A DNA stretch of 64,000 bases from positions 6,540,878-6,604,877 of the forward strand of contig NC_083582.1 in NCBI RefSeq assembly GCF_027579695.1, in the 5' to 3' direction. A program made the translations under genes and the position numbers. Positions 1-10,499 of this stretch are shown in pieces. Below the pieces are notes generated by a model. The model was not told the origin of the DNA. It did no database searches and was given only the letters and a program-made list of their open reading frames with translations. The stretch is from Neoarius graeffei. Its lineage: Eukaryota > Chordata > Actinopteri > Siluriformes > Ariidae. Position 1 is the first letter of the stretch. Every line of letters starts with the position of its first letter.

Positions 1-363
1 TCCAGGGATACCAAGTTTTTGAAAATCGGACCAACGGGTCAAAAGTTACAAGCAGAAATGTACCTGCGACTTTGAGCTGTTGGTGGCGCTAGACGGTTTG
101 AGGTAGAGGCCTGAAATTTGCTGAGAGGAATGTTGAGACTGTCTAGAATCAGTGTGCCAAATTTCACAACTTTTTACCAGACGGTTCTATGGGCTGCCAT
201 AGACTTGCAGAGGCGGAAGTGGACTGAATAATAATAATAATAATAATAAGAAGAAACAATAGAATCACTATGGGTGCCTTCGCAGCTTTGCTGCTTGGCC
301 CCCAATAAGAAAACCGACAAACTCATTAGGGGCCTTCGCCAGCTTCGCTGCTTGGCCCCTAAT
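1..363. repeat. Dispersed repeat end with AAT microsatellite
   Basis: The segment ends in two direct copies (about 264-305 and 330-363) of a unit reading roughly GGGGCCTTCGC...GCTGCTTGGCCCC, with an (AAT)n run near 226-250. No reading frame of note is present. It looks like the edge of an interspersed repeat that continues to the left of the window. The family is not identified. Confidence 0.5.
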
Positions 364-927
364 AATAATCTGCTGTGGAGGTTCTGTGGTATCAGAATAA
401 TGGTGCAGATTTCCTTCCATTAAAAGTGATAACGGAACTCCAGTTCTCCCAGTATCAGACTGGAAGCCGCATCATGTCCCAGCGCACCGCCCCATTTATA
501 CAAGATCTGATTTATTTTCAGTTAAATCTTGTTTTAAACCTAAACTGTTATCGTCTTATCCGAGTACGCAAGACAGTGTTGTTCCGGTAGAAGTTATTTT
601 CCCCCTTATTCACATCTCCACTGTCAAAACACGTGCACGCGCGCACACACACACACACTCATCTGATCGCATCAGAGTCGCCAGATTTAGTAAATGATTT
701 CTCCATTCAAGACCTCCCACGCAGTCAAATGCATTAAAACAGAGCAACAGCAAATATGACTCACCACACACACACACACACACACACACGAGGATTAGTA
801 CAGACGAGCTCTAGTGTAATGACTGACTTTACACACCGATTACTGGAGGATTGTCTCAGGAGTGATCCGTACAGGACAAACACCGTCACCTCTGAACTGA
901 GGTCTGTTTATAGAAACTGGGGTCCGG
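364..927. other. Non-coding stretch with short CA repeats
   Basis: No gene is recognised. A short (CA)n run lies near 640-660 and another at about 763-789. The rest has no visible structure. Confidence 0.5.
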
Positions 928-933
928 TTACAC

Positions 934-992
<59 letters not shown>

Positions 993-1325
993 GGAGAGAG
1001 AATGAGAGAGAATGAAGGAATGAGAGAGTGCACAAGAGAAAGAGAAAAAAAACAGAGAGAGCCACAGACAAACGGAGAGAGAATGAGAGAGAGACACACA
1101 GACAGGGTGAGAGAGAGAGACGGAGAGAGAGAGAGACAGATGGAGAGAATGAGAGAGAGACACAGAGAGAGAAAGAGACACACAGACAGGGAGAGAGAAT
1201 GAGAGAGAGACACAAACGGAGAGAGAATGAGAGAGAGACAGACAGGGAGAGAGAAAGAGAGCATGCGCACGAGAGAGAGAGACACACACGGAGAAAGAGA
1301 ATGAGAAAGACAGACAGGGCAAGAG

Positions 1326-1371
<46 letters not shown>

Positions 1372-1549
1372 AGACAGGGAGAGAGAATGAGAGAGACACA
1401 CAGACAGAGAATGAGGGAGAGAGAATGAGAGAGAGACACAGACGGAGAGAGAATGAGAGACAGACAGGCAGAGAGACACAGACAGGGGGAGAGAGACAGA
1501 GAGAGAGAGAGAGACAGGGAGACAGAATGAGAGAGAGACAAACAGAGAG

Positions 1550-1592
<43 letters not shown>

Positions 1593-2283
1593 ATGAGAGC
1601 ACATGTGCACAAGAGAGAGAGACAGAAAGAGAATGAGAGAGACACAGACGGAGAGAGAATGAGAGAGAGAGACAGACAGACACAGACAGACGGGGGGGAG
1701 AGAGAGAGAGACAGACAGACACACAGATGGAGAGAGAATGAGAGAGAGACACAAACGGAGAGAGAATGAGAGACACAGACACACAGACAGGGGGAGAGAG
1801 ACAGAGAGGGAGAGACAGGGAGAGAGAATGAGAGAGAGAGAGAGACAGAATGAGAGAGAGACACAAACAGAGAATGAGAGAGAGAGACGGAGAGAGAATG
1901 AGAGCACATGCGCACAAGAGAGAGAGAGAGACAGACAGGGAGAAAGAGAATGAGAGAGACACACAGACGGAGAGAGAATGAGAGAGAGAGAGACAGACAG
2001 ACACACAGACAGACGGGGAGAGAGAGAGACACACAGACAGGGGGAGAGAGACACAGACAGACACACAGATGGAGAGAGAATGAGAGAGAGACACAAACGG
2101 AGAGAGAATGAGAGAGAGAGACAGGGAGAAAGAATGAGAGAGAGAGACAAAGAATGAGAGAGCATGCGCGCGAGAGAGAGAGAGAGAGACACACACACAG
2201 ACAGAGAGAAAGAGTGAGAGACAGACAGACAGACAGGGAGAGAGAGAATGAGAGACACACACAGACAGAGAGAATGAGAGAGG
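928..2283. repeat. (GA)n-rich polypurine array with GACA and GAAT variants
   Basis: About 1.35 kb of almost pure purine on the plus strand, built from GAGA runs interspersed with ACAGACAGACA, AATGAGAGAGA and short CACA units. Larger blocks recur every 100-200 bases, including a block with CATGYGCRC near 1264, 1602, 1910 and 2164. Long Ser/Leu-rich or Arg/Glu-rich open frames on both strands are a by-product of the repeat and are not called as genes. Confidence 0.9.
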
Positions 2284-2299
2284 GAGAGAGCTTGTACTT

Positions 2300-2518
2300 G
2301 CTACATATTTAGGACCAGAACACTTCCCCTCCCCCCCTCAACCGAGTGAGGACATTTGTGGGAAGTGAAGACATTTTGTCTGGTCCTCAATTCTTCAAAG
2401 GACTGAGGGTTTAGGTTCGAGTGAGGTTGAGGTTGGCGTTAGGGTAAGGGGTGGAGTTGTGAAGGTTAAGGTGAGGGGCGAGGGAATGCATTGTGTTAAT
2501 GAGAGTCCCCACAAAGAC

Positions 2519-2574
<56 letters not shown>
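2300..2574. repeat. Fish dispersed repeat ending in a (GT)n microsatellite
   Basis: A G-rich segment with GAGGACATTTGTGGG, GGTCCTCA and GTCCCCACAAAGACAG motifs runs into (GT)n at 2521-2564 and a short GA run. The combination is typical of a simple repeat-rich fish interspersed sequence. It has no coding content. Confidence 0.5.
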
Positions 2575-2578
<4 letters not shown>

Positions 2579-2930
2579 AACCGTCTCACACCCTTCCATC
2601 CTCAAACACTCTGGGCAAGCGGAGACAAGCACCCAGCGTCAGGTGTGGTCTCATTACGACTCTAAAAGCACTAAACCTGTGGCTGAGTTCAGCAGATCAG
2701 CAGCGCTTAACTCTCATTTAATCAAAGCGCTCATTAAATCACCGGTGTTTACGCTAATCTTTATAAACCAATCACACAGCCAAGCATGAAGAGTGCCGTC
2801 GGAACAAACACTACAAACCTAATCAGCCGATACAAGTCTGCTGAACACGCCCGAGAATTTCACACACAATTACTGCCACACTGCAAAACAGCGGAATTAA
2901 AGATCCAGGACGCATTCGGGTTTAAAAGCG
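2575..2930. other. No recognised feature
   Basis: Apparently unique sequence. Short open frames here are not supported by any motif. Confidence 0.4.
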
Positions 2931-2931
2931 A

Positions 2932-3145
2932 TGCTGGGGGGCGTCGTGGCTCAGGTGGATAAGGCGCCATACCATAAATCCGGGGACCCGGGTTCCATTC
3001 CGGCCCGAGGTCATTTCCCGATCCCTCCCCGTCTCTCTCCCGCTCATTTCCTGGTGTACCTGATACCGGGTGTAAATGGGCGGCGGGAATTACTGACTGG
3101 GAGTTGGAGTGGCTCAAATCTCCAGCACACAGTCCACTCGAGGGG
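2932..3145 (+). mobile_element. tRNA-derived SINE-like element
   Basis: Near 2945 there is an A-box-like TGGCTCAGGTGG, and about 45 bases later a B-box-like GGTTCCATTCC with one departure from the GGTTCRANNCC consensus. This is the spacing of an internal RNA polymerase III promoter. The body continues with CCGATCCCTCCCCGTCTCTC, familiar from fish SINEs. No clear target site duplication was seen, so the 3' boundary is approximate. Confidence 0.55.
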
Positions 3146-3396
3146 ATAAAAACACCACGCTAAGCAGCCATTCGGGATGAAGCGTGTGTTATGGACGGAT
3201 CCCGCTGTCCTGCGTGCGTTACGTTAAAAGCAATTCCTCCTGCATGATCTCAGCTTAATGTTCTATGGACCCTTTTCACGTGACGTCACGACAAACGCGG
3301 CCGCCATTTTGGACGTGTACTACCAGTAGTTTACCACAGCCAGCATTGAGGAACGGCAGCAAAGAAAAAGTGTTTATTTTCAGCAAGACTTCCATC

Positions 3397-3558
3397 ATGC
3401 CACTATATTGTTGTGCACCTGGATGTAGTAACCATCAACACACAAGGCAAGGTTTATCATTTTATCGGATCCCGACGGAGAAGATGGATAGCGGCCATTA
3501 ACAGATTGGCAGCCCTCGGCATACCAGCGCTTGTGTAGTGACCACTTTGTTGGAGGTA
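3397..3558 (+). pseudogene. Broken THAP zinc-finger exon of the Kolobok-like element
   Basis: The frame starting at 3397 reads MPLYCCAPGCSN and continues to LSFYRIPTE, the N-terminal C2 half of a THAP DNA-binding domain. One frame further, RRRRWIAAINRLAALGIPAL supplies the conserved tryptophan helix. Another shift gives CSDHFVGG, the C-x2-H-F half of the finger, followed directly by GGTAAG, a splice-donor-like end. Two frameshifts within about 160 bases show it is dead. In such transposons THAP binds the element's termini. No downstream exon was found. Confidence 0.6.
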
Positions 3559-3785
3559 AGAAGAATAAAATTAGCCAGAAAAGGCATTACATTGCTGTTA
3601 ACATTCTGTGGCGGCGAGTGTGTAACCAAATAGGCTAAAATAACCCATTGTAACCTCTTTGTTCTTCTGTAGTAGCTATTGTTGACTAGCTAATGTCAAC
3701 AACATCATAGCTGGTATGTTACTGTAGCAATGTTTACGTTCAGTCATTTGGATGACTGTTAAAACCTTTCAGTCTCAAGTTTTTC

Positions 3786-4273
3786 CTTTACTGGATTTAC
3801 TAGTTTACTGTAATTATGATCCGGCAGCTATTTACACCGGATCCAGTGTAAATAGCTGCCGGAGCCAACGTCCGAGAATTAAGCAGCGCGCTCCGGCTTG
3901 CTCCCGGAGTGCTCCGGCCGAGGTTCCGGAGCTCGCTCCGACTTGCTCGCCCTCAAATTAAGCGGCTTGCTCCGGAGCAAGCCGGAGCGCGCTGTTTAAT
4001 TTGAGGGCGAGCAAGCCAGACCACGCTGCTTAATTTGAGGGCGAGCAAGCCAGACCGCGCTGCTTAATTTGAGGGCGAGCAAGCCGGAGCGAGCTCCGGA
4101 ACCTCGGCCGGAGCACTCCGGGAGCAAGCCGGAGCGCGCTGCTTAATTTGAGGGCGAGCAAGCCAGAGCGCGCTGCTTAATTCTCGGACGTTGGCTCCGG
4201 CAGCTATTTACACTGGATCCGGTGTAAATAGCTGCCGGATCATAATTACAGTAAACTAGTAAATCCAGTAAAG
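3786..4273. repeat. Large internal inverted repeat (MITE-like) with tandem core
   Basis: The outer ends are CTTTACTGGATTTACTAG and its complement. Arms of about 170-185 bases (3786-3958 and 4088-4273) each contain a nearly perfect 42-base palindrome centred on GGATCC (about 3821-3862 and 4197-4238). Between and partly within the arms, a unit reading GAGGGCGAGCAAGCC followed by GGAGCGCGCTGCTTAATTT repeats in tandem about 35 bases apart. It appears inserted into the surrounding Kolobok-like element. Confidence 0.75.
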
Positions 4274-4351
4274 CCGGAGCGCGCTCCGGAACCTCGGCCG
4301 GAGCACTCCTGGAGCAAGCCGGAGCGCGCTCCGGAATCTCGGACGTTGGCG

Positions 4352-4631
4352 TGTATGTGTATGGCGATGGGTTTTTAACGACATAGGTATACAGATCATG
4401 TGGGCCGAAGTCAGGTAAAGACGAGGGCTTCGTGTACTTCCGTACGTCAGTGAACAATCCTGGTGGAAGCAGGTAAACGTCGTTCTCTAAGCCTGCTAAC
4501 CTCAATTTTTGCAAATACCTCTCCCTCTGCTCGCCCTGTAAATGCCCTACGTCGCTGGATAGTGAAGGTGTTTTCTGCATCTCGCTCCTTTTTCTTTTAT
4601 GTTTTTCGTTTGTCGCCTTCCTCGCATTCAA
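4352..4631 (-). pseudogene. Coding relic of the same transposon (N-terminal region)
   Basis: The minus-strand frame starting at 4631 contains REQRERYLQKL-like text, written in the sequence as GEQRERYLQKLRLAG, then LLPPGLFTD, SLPDF and VVKNPSPYT. This resembles the N-terminal part of large fish transposon-associated proteins that carry SWIM-finger or YqaJ-exonuclease regions further on. After NPSPYT the frame runs into the inverted-repeat insertion, so only about 93 residues remain. The function is not established, and the family link is from recollection of motif style. Confidence 0.4.
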
Positions 4632-4719
4632 ACTGATTCGAGCCGAAGTCCACTACATGTCCAAAATGGCGGTCGCGTTTACGAAGGTCACGTGACTGAA
4701 AAGGGTCTATAGAACTTCA

Positions 4720-4999
4720 TCTCAGTCTGATCTACAACCAAGAATCCCCGTCATATTGATAACATTTACAGATGGCAGGAAATAAAACGTGTGAGAGACC
4801 GTTTCAGTGAAAGGGATTAAAAATAACGCTGAAATCCAGTGAGCTCGGAAAGCTCCGAGTCATAACCCCCCCGAGTTCTGATCCAAAAACGTTCTAGTGG
4901 CTTCGGCTCGTTAAAACACAGACGCCCAGAGCAAGGTGATACACTGCCCTGCTGCAACGGTGGCTCCGCCTTTAGCTTAGACTACAGCACGCATTCGCC
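4720..4999. other. No recognised feature
   Basis: Nothing convincing was seen on either strand. Confidence 0.4.
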
Positions 5000-5830
5000 A
5001 TGGCATCGTTTCGATAAACTTATGCAACGCCGCAACATTTATTGCAGTCCAGAGTTGGATTTATTTTTTCACCAAACTCTTGTTGAGAACTGGAGAGTCG
5101 AACCGCTGTGTAAAGTCTTCTCCAGCATCCCAAACACACACTTTCAAATGGAGTTAAGGTCAGGACTCTGTGGTATGAAAATGATGCCTCGTGCTTCCTG
5201 AATCACAATTTCACAATCTGAGCCCTAATTTTATTCCTGTACCATCAAAGAAAAAAAAAATCCATTGATGTGATAACCTGGTCATTCAGATCGTCAGCGG
5301 ACTTCATTTTATTGCCCCATCACGTTGCGGGGTCTCGACCTGACCACCTGAGATCAACCCCAGATCATAACCCTGCCTCCAGAAGCTTGTACAGTGGACA
5401 CTAGGCATGAATCGCTTCCCTTCTTACCCCGACACGCCCATCACTCAGGAACAGGGTCAATCTGGACTCATCAGACCCAAACCACAACCGCTGCTCCAGA
5501 GTCTAATCTTTACGCTCCCGAGCGAATCTCCTGATTAGCCTCACAATCCTGCGAGTTCTCGGCACACTGAGTGTGGAAATGCCCTTAATTTCACTATTAA
5601 ACACAGCCGTGAGTTCTACTGTCCATTTTTTTACGATTCATCTTCACCAAGCGTTTCAGTGATCTCTGATCAGTCAGGATTTCTTTCCATCCACATTTTT
5701 TTCCCATGAAGTTGACGGTTCATCTCGATCCTTCCAGGGTTTAATAATGCATTGGTCGGTTCTTAACACAACCTCAGCTCAAATCTCCTTCATCGTTTTT
5801 TTTTTTTCTTTGCTTGATGCAGGTCAATAA
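5000..5830 (-). pseudogene. Heavily decayed Tc1/mariner-like transposase
   Basis: On the minus strand, TGATGAGTCCAGA near 5470 (plus strand TCTGGACTCATCAGA) corresponds to the S-D-E-S catalytic motif of Tc1 transposases. CAGAGTCCTGACC near 5165 (plus strand GGTCAGGACTCTG) corresponds to the Q-S-P-D-L motif. Spacing and order fit a transposase read from right to left. No frame stays open for more than a few tens of codons, and no TIRs were found, so this is an old relic with approximate ends. Confidence 0.55.
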
Positions 5831-7232
5831 TTTGACTTTCTATGACGAGCCTGTTCAAGAAAAGAGAAGCTACTCACTGCATCAGTTAGAGTTAAATGAG
5901 GCCATCCTTAAAAAAAAAATCCGTTTCCTGTCCACCGGGTGAGCAAAAAAATTTTCAGTCGGGACGGAGGGATTTTTTTTTTTTTTATATATATATGGAT
6001 GGATAAGAAATCGCAATGCTGTGTTTGCTTTTTCTTTCAGTACTTTTTTATTACAAAAGCAGACACACATTTAATAAAATATGACGGTTTAATCAACTGA
6101 AACTTGTACAAAAACTTTAAGTTAGCATTTTAAATGCTGACTGCAACATTTGCAAAACTTTTACAAAGGTACTTAAAATGTCCGACACACGGACTTTTTG
6201 TAGTTCTAAATTGAGCGTTAGGCCTAGTTCGGATGAAATTACACTATTAAAATGATCACTGAATGATTTGTTTTTCTGAATCTTTACTATTTTGTTGTTC
6301 GCTAGAATACCATTTTGCGATTTCACACTTAAGCAAATGTTTGAAAACTCCGGATCTGCTTCCTTCATGGTGGCTGCCATTTTTTTGTGCCGCACGGCGC
6401 ATGCGCAGAGCTGATTCAGTTCTATATTCTGCATGGAATGCAGGGCTTTCCACAAGCGCCGGCTGCCGGCCATACAGCCGACTACACAATTAAGTCCAGC
6501 CGGCTACTTTAATGACTATTATTTTTGTAGCCCACAGGCTCTAAATATTAATTTTCGATTTTAATAAAATTAAAATGTTTATCTAACGGACTGACAATAA
6601 TGTCAAACTGAACCGCACTCATTTAAGTTGTGATTCGCGCTGTTTGTACCGATAATAACCACAAATTCCCCGCCGACTTCGTTGATCGAGGGAGAGTAAC
6701 TCATCCGCGGCCCCGACATGCGGTGTGTGTGCGCGCACTCGGCGGAGGCAGTAGTGTGTCGGGGCCGTCGGAGGGAACAGAAGCAGAGATAACGCTTATT
6801 TTGTCTCCAGTAAACCAGTCTTCTCTCGTTCAATTACGTGCTGGCATCAAAAGACACCGTTGGTTGTAAATGAACCCAAACTGAGTGGTTGGAGTGTATT
6901 TTCATACACAAATGGAGAAATGTTGGCCGAGTGTGTAATTGTGTAGCCCCACTGCAGACCGTTGTCGTTGTTAATTCATAGCATGCTCAGCTGCGTGAAT
7001 GTGTCATGCACCGAAAATAAGAGATTTACAAACCAGGAACGCCTCATGATGCAATACGCAAGAAAAGAAAGAAGATTTACTGCCATTTTACTTTGTGTTT
7101 GAGTAAAGTGAATAAATAAATGGTCTGTGGAAAATACATTTAATCCTGGGAACTGCATGCACAGGAGTTTATTTTGTGTTTACTCCCCCCGGCTGGCTAC
7201 TTATTTGTCATGGCTGGCTAGTATGAGCCTTA

Positions 7233-7900
7233 TGGCCCTTTTCCACTACCCTTTTTCAGCTCGCTTCAGCCTGACACGGCTCGCGTTTCGACTACCTCAG
7301 AGCAGCACGACTCAGCTCGCTTCAGCCCTGCTTAGCACCCAAAACTCGCACGGTTTTGGAGTGGGGCTGAAGCGAGCCAAACCGAGCCGAGTGGGGCTAG
7401 GGGCGTGAGCAGACACTCCCCTGTGCACTGATTGGTGAGGAGGAGTGTCCTCACACGCCCACACACGCCCCGCGAGCACGCTGGGATCTGTAAACACCGT
7501 AAACCTGGAAGAAGAAGAATTACGAATTACGAGAATTTCTGAAGCCTTATGCGCCTCGCCTCATCTATACGCTCTTGCCAGTATCTGTTGGCGTTGTCGG
7601 TGACAACAAGCCACAGCACCAAGACCAGCAACACTAACGACTCCATGTCCTCCATGTTTGTTGTTTACTATCCGGGTCGTGAGACTACCGCTTAAAAGAT
7701 CACTGATGTCACTGTTTGCGCCGCCTAACGACATCACGTGACATCCACCCACTTTCGCTAACTCCACCCAATGTGTCCACCCACTTCCAGCCAGCACGGT
7801 TCAGCGCGGTTGTAGTCGAAATGCAACTCCAACAGCCCCGCTCAGCTCGACACGGCACGGCTCAGCCCGACTCAGCCGCGTTGGTAATGGAAAAGCGGCA
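7233..7900. mobile_element. PIF/Harbinger MITE, copy 1
   Basis: The termini are TGGCCCTTTTCCACTACC and the complement of TGCCGCTTTTCCATTACC. The 3-base TTA is duplicated exactly (7230-7232, 7901-7903), as expected for PIF/Harbinger. The body carries repeated GCTCGCTTCAGCC/GGCTGAAGCGAGC motifs. A nearly full-length homologue lies in opposite orientation at 19741-20406. It is inserted in the hAT element at 6441-7916. Confidence 0.85.
7527..7655 (-). CDS. Short ORF in Harbinger MITE (N-terminal coding remnant)
   Basis: A 42-codon frame starts MEDMESLVLLVLVLWLVV and continues NRYWQERIDEARRIRL to a stop. A hydrophobic stretch is followed by a charged helix. The same frame, with the same length, exists in copy 2 (20001-20129). 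It resembles the start of Harbinger-encoded proteins in fish, so it is probably the residue of an autonomous parent's first coding exon rather than a working gene. Confidence 0.4.
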   Translation of the reverse strand: MEDMESLVLLVLVLWLVVTDNANRYWQERIDEARRIRLQKFS

Positions 7901-8382
7901 TTAGTGGAAAGCCCTGGGAATGCGGAAATGTCAAGTTCGATTTTAGATTTACGAACCCGAAAAATATGTCAAAAACCCAGCGTTAAAAAAAAAAAAATTT
8001 CAACCGCACAAACGGCACTCACCCGGCCGGTGGACAGGAAACAGAACATTTTTTAATAATGGCCTGAGTTGTTGCAGCTAAAAACATGTTAATCACTGCA
8101 GTAATTAGCCAATCAAGGGCTCTTAAGTATTTGCTTATTTAAATCCAAATGGCGACTTTTTTTTCTTTAGCCAAGCAGTGTGCTTGCATGGCAAGTCTTT
8201 GAAACTGATAAAAGTATAACGTAAAGGTCAGCTGTCTTGTTCAGCTTCGCTCATAAAAATAATCTGTTCTGCGTGTTTAAGTAAGTGTGGGCCGAGAGTC
8301 AGCGGAATTCCGTTACAGATCTCGTGTTATTAAAACACGTTTCACAACACAAGAGCTACATGCCAAGAAAAACAGGCTTTTA

Positions 8383-8845
8383 TCAAGTAGAAAACACCTA
8401 TGGTCATGAGCTTTGGGTAATGACCGAAAGGACAAGATCGAGGATACAAGCGGCCAAAATGAGTTTCCTTCGCAGGGTGGCTGGGCGCTCCCTTAGAGAT
8501 AGGGTGAGAAGCACAGTCACTCGGGAGGAGCTCGGAGTAGAGCCGCTGCTGCTCCACATCGAGAGGAATCAGCTGAGGTGGCTCGGGCATCTTTTTCGGA
8601 TGCCTCCTGGACGCCTCCCTGGGGAGGTGTTCCAGGCATGCCCCCCCGGGAGGAGGCCCCGGGGAAGACCCAGGACACGCTGGAGGGACTATGTCTCTCG
8701 GCTGGCCTGGGAACGCCTCGGTGTTCTTCCCGAGGAGCTGGCCGAGGTGTCTGGGGAGAGGGAAGTTTGGGCTTCCCTGCTTAGACTGCTGCCTCCGCGA
8801 CCCGGTCCCGGATAAAGCGGAAGAAGACGAGACGAGAAGACACCA
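8383..8845 (+). pseudogene. LINE reverse-transcriptase C-terminus (3' truncated tail of a non-LTR element)
   Basis: The frame reads YGHELWVMTERTRSRIQAAK, then SFLRRVAGRSLRDRV, LRWLGHLFRMPPGRLPGE, RGRPRTRWRDYVSRLAWERL and ends near LLRLLPPRPGPG. This is the conserved C-terminal tail of fish non-LTR retrotransposon ORF2 proteins, downstream of the reverse transcriptase. It is followed by GATAAAGCGGAAGAAGACGA, typical of the 3' tail of that family. The upstream catalytic domains are absent, so this is a 5'-truncated insertion. The frame is open, but there is no reason to think it is expressed. Confidence 0.75.
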
Positions 8846-8849
8846 CGAC

Positions 8850-10100
8850 GTGGGGGGAATCTGTTTAACCCCAGACGCTGTACCATTATGCTGTGGTGAC
8901 GTCAAGTCAGGCGTGTTTACGTCAGAGAACTTCAGCAAGGTAGACGGTGCCAGAGTTTCTGACACGGGGTTCAGAGTTCAATGGATCGCAGCATCGCATG
9001 CTAATAATGGTAGGAAACCAACACCTTATAAAAGCGCATCGACTATCTACTTTCTCCTCCTGGACTTCAGCAGCCCTCGCCGTGATATCCCTGTGCTCAG
9101 AGTGTAGCTAGTGTAGCTAGCTGGCTGGTGGTTTTCAATCAAACAGAAAAAGAAAAATTCACGAGTGTTTAACCATGCACCTGATAAAAATACGTTCAAA
9201 CTAATGAATCAGAAACATTAACAGCTTATAAACGAGAAACAAGACCGGTCTTGCTGTATGTGGTACGATTATTTCTGACAAGAACATTAGTCGCAGCGGT
9301 GAATCATGGTGGTGGCAGCATGACAGTAAGGGGGTTGGCCTTGCTGCCTTGAAACCTGGAAGACCTTCCACAAATGAAGTGACGCACACAGTACAACCTT
9401 CAAAAGAGTTTAACAAAGTGGTGGTGTTGGGTTTTTTTTTTTTCCTTTTTTGAAAGCCATGAACCCTTCGTTATCCAACAAAGTTTAACTTTTATACAGT
9501 TAATATGTAGAAAAGTTAAAGTGTCAGAAAGTCCAAAACATGGGTCGGTATTTTCTTGTAATACTGAGGATCTGTCAAACATTTAGCTAAACCATGGTTA
9601 CAAAAAAATAAAGTTCTTGAGAGGTGCTTAACATTCAGTGCTTTTGGACCAGAGGATCTTTTTCCTTAGCTGGAGGAAGTTCCTTCGTTTTTGTCCACAC
9701 TGAAGGAACTGATGAGGATCAGTACTGAGAACGCCGTTTTGAAGGACCTTTGAGTAGGCTATCTGCCAGAACAAGAGGAACCAGGAGTGGTGCAAGTGTA
9801 CGCTGACTGGTGGAACAGGAGCGAATGCGGCACCGGCAACTTGCGTCCGTGCAAAACGTTAGCCGTGTAAACCAGAGCGTTAGCGACGCAGTAGCTCGCG
9901 CGGCCGTACCGTGACAAGCCAGACTCGTTTATCATTAGCCAAGCTGTTCATGAGAACAATTTGATCTTCAAAACAAAACGATCAGAATCAAAATCCAGTG
10001 AAAACTCAGGGAGGAGTAATACTGATGTGTGTCAACTGTGGACGGACGGCGGACACCATGTGATGGCAATAGCTCGTCGCCCGAAATAAATAAATTAATT
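8850..10100. other. Mostly unrecognised, with one Tc1-like scrap
   Basis: At about 9298-9330 the bases AATCATGGTGGTGGCAGCAT encode H-G-G-G-S, a motif found in decayed Tc1/mariner transposases, but no TIRs or longer frame accompany it. The rest (8850-9260 and 9420-10100) shows no gene. Confidence 0.35.
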
Positions 10101-10130
10101 AAATAAAATTAATGAATTAATTAAAACCTG

Positions 10131-10450
10131 CTATGCCCAGTGAGCTAATATTTAAAATAAATAAATAAATAAATAAATAATGCTATGGCCGGTGAGTTAA
10201 TAAGCAAGCTATGACCGGTTAGCTAATTTATAAAAATTTTGGTGAGCTAATTTTTTTTTTTAATAAATAAAGAAATTAACACACACGCACCCCAAAAAAA
10301 AAAAAACCCGCCACAATAATAGGCTATGGCTGGTGAGCTAATAAAAAATAAAATTGATCGATAAATAAATAAGTTATGACCAGTGAGCTAATTTATTTTA
10401 AAAAACTTAATTAAAAACACCCCACACACCCCGACTATGGCCTGTGAGCT
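10131..10450. repeat. Degenerate minisatellite, unit near CTATGGCCRGTGAGCTAAT plus AT spacer
   Basis: The unit occurs in whole or part at about 10131, 10183, 10209, 10240, 10322, 10373 and 10433. Copies are separated by variable (AAAT)n or poly-A/T spacers, so the period ranges from about 26 to 80 bases. Confidence 0.7.
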
Positions 10451-10499
10451 AATCACTTAAAATAAATAAATACAATCAAATTAAAAAAAAAAAAAAAAA

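Larger units (their letters stand above)
3259..4715. mobile_element. Kolobok-like THAP transposon relic with long TIRs
   Basis: Terminal inverted repeats begin GTTCTATRGACCCTTTTCA on both ends and extend, with indels, through CGCGRCCGCCATTTTGGAC, about 45-50 bases. TTAA immediately precedes the left end and TTCA follows the right end, which would fit a mutated TTAA duplication of the Kolobok superfamily. A plus-strand THAP fragment lies near the left end and a minus-strand coding relic near the right end, so the genes converge. The middle is replaced by an inverted-repeat insertion. The superfamily call is an inference from THAP plus the tentative TTAA. Confidence 0.55.
6441..7916. mobile_element. 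Non-autonomous hAT-like element
   Basis: It begins CAGGGCTTTCCAC and ends GTGGAAAGCCCTG, hAT-type termini. Flanks share the six bases GGAATG (6435-6440 and 7917-7922) rather than a clear eight. The subterminal region has GCCGGCT and GGCTGGCTA motifs. About 810 bases belong to the element itself and the rest is the inserted Harbinger MITE. No transposase remains. Confidence 0.6.
5900..8064. mobile_element. Outer inverted-repeat element of a three-level nest
   Basis: The left end GGCCATCCTTAAAAAA and the right end, whose complement reads GGCCATTATTAAAAAA, are both followed inward by TTTCCTGTCCACCGG. The direct 3-base repeat TGA flanks the ends (5897-5899 and 8065-8067). The interior holds a hAT element, which in turn holds a Harbinger MITE. 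A minus-strand open stretch at 6117-6473 has no recognisable motif. The superfamily is uncertain; a 3-bp duplication would suit PIF/Harbinger. Confidence 0.5.

Noticed and set aside
840..2262. Long Ser/Leu-rich and Arg/Glu-rich open frames on both strands
   Set aside because: They arise from the (GA)n/(CT)n array, exist in several frames at once and contain no domain.
2935..3010. Possible functional tRNA gene
   Set aside because: The B box departs from consensus and no cloverleaf with matching acceptor ends can be drawn; SINE head is the better reading.
6117..6473. 118-residue minus-strand frame inside the inverted-repeat element
   Set aside because: No motif recognised, and it overlaps the hAT terminus; not enough to call a gene.
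7561..7797. 78-residue frame conserved in both Harbinger MITE copies (also 19859-20095)
   Set aside because: It overlaps the MEDMESLVLL frame in another register; the latter has the better resemblance to Harbinger-encoded proteins, so the 78-residue frame is taken as a shadow.
8342..8965. 207-residue minus-strand frame
   Set aside because: Shadow of the plus-strand LINE tail, which has clear family motifs.
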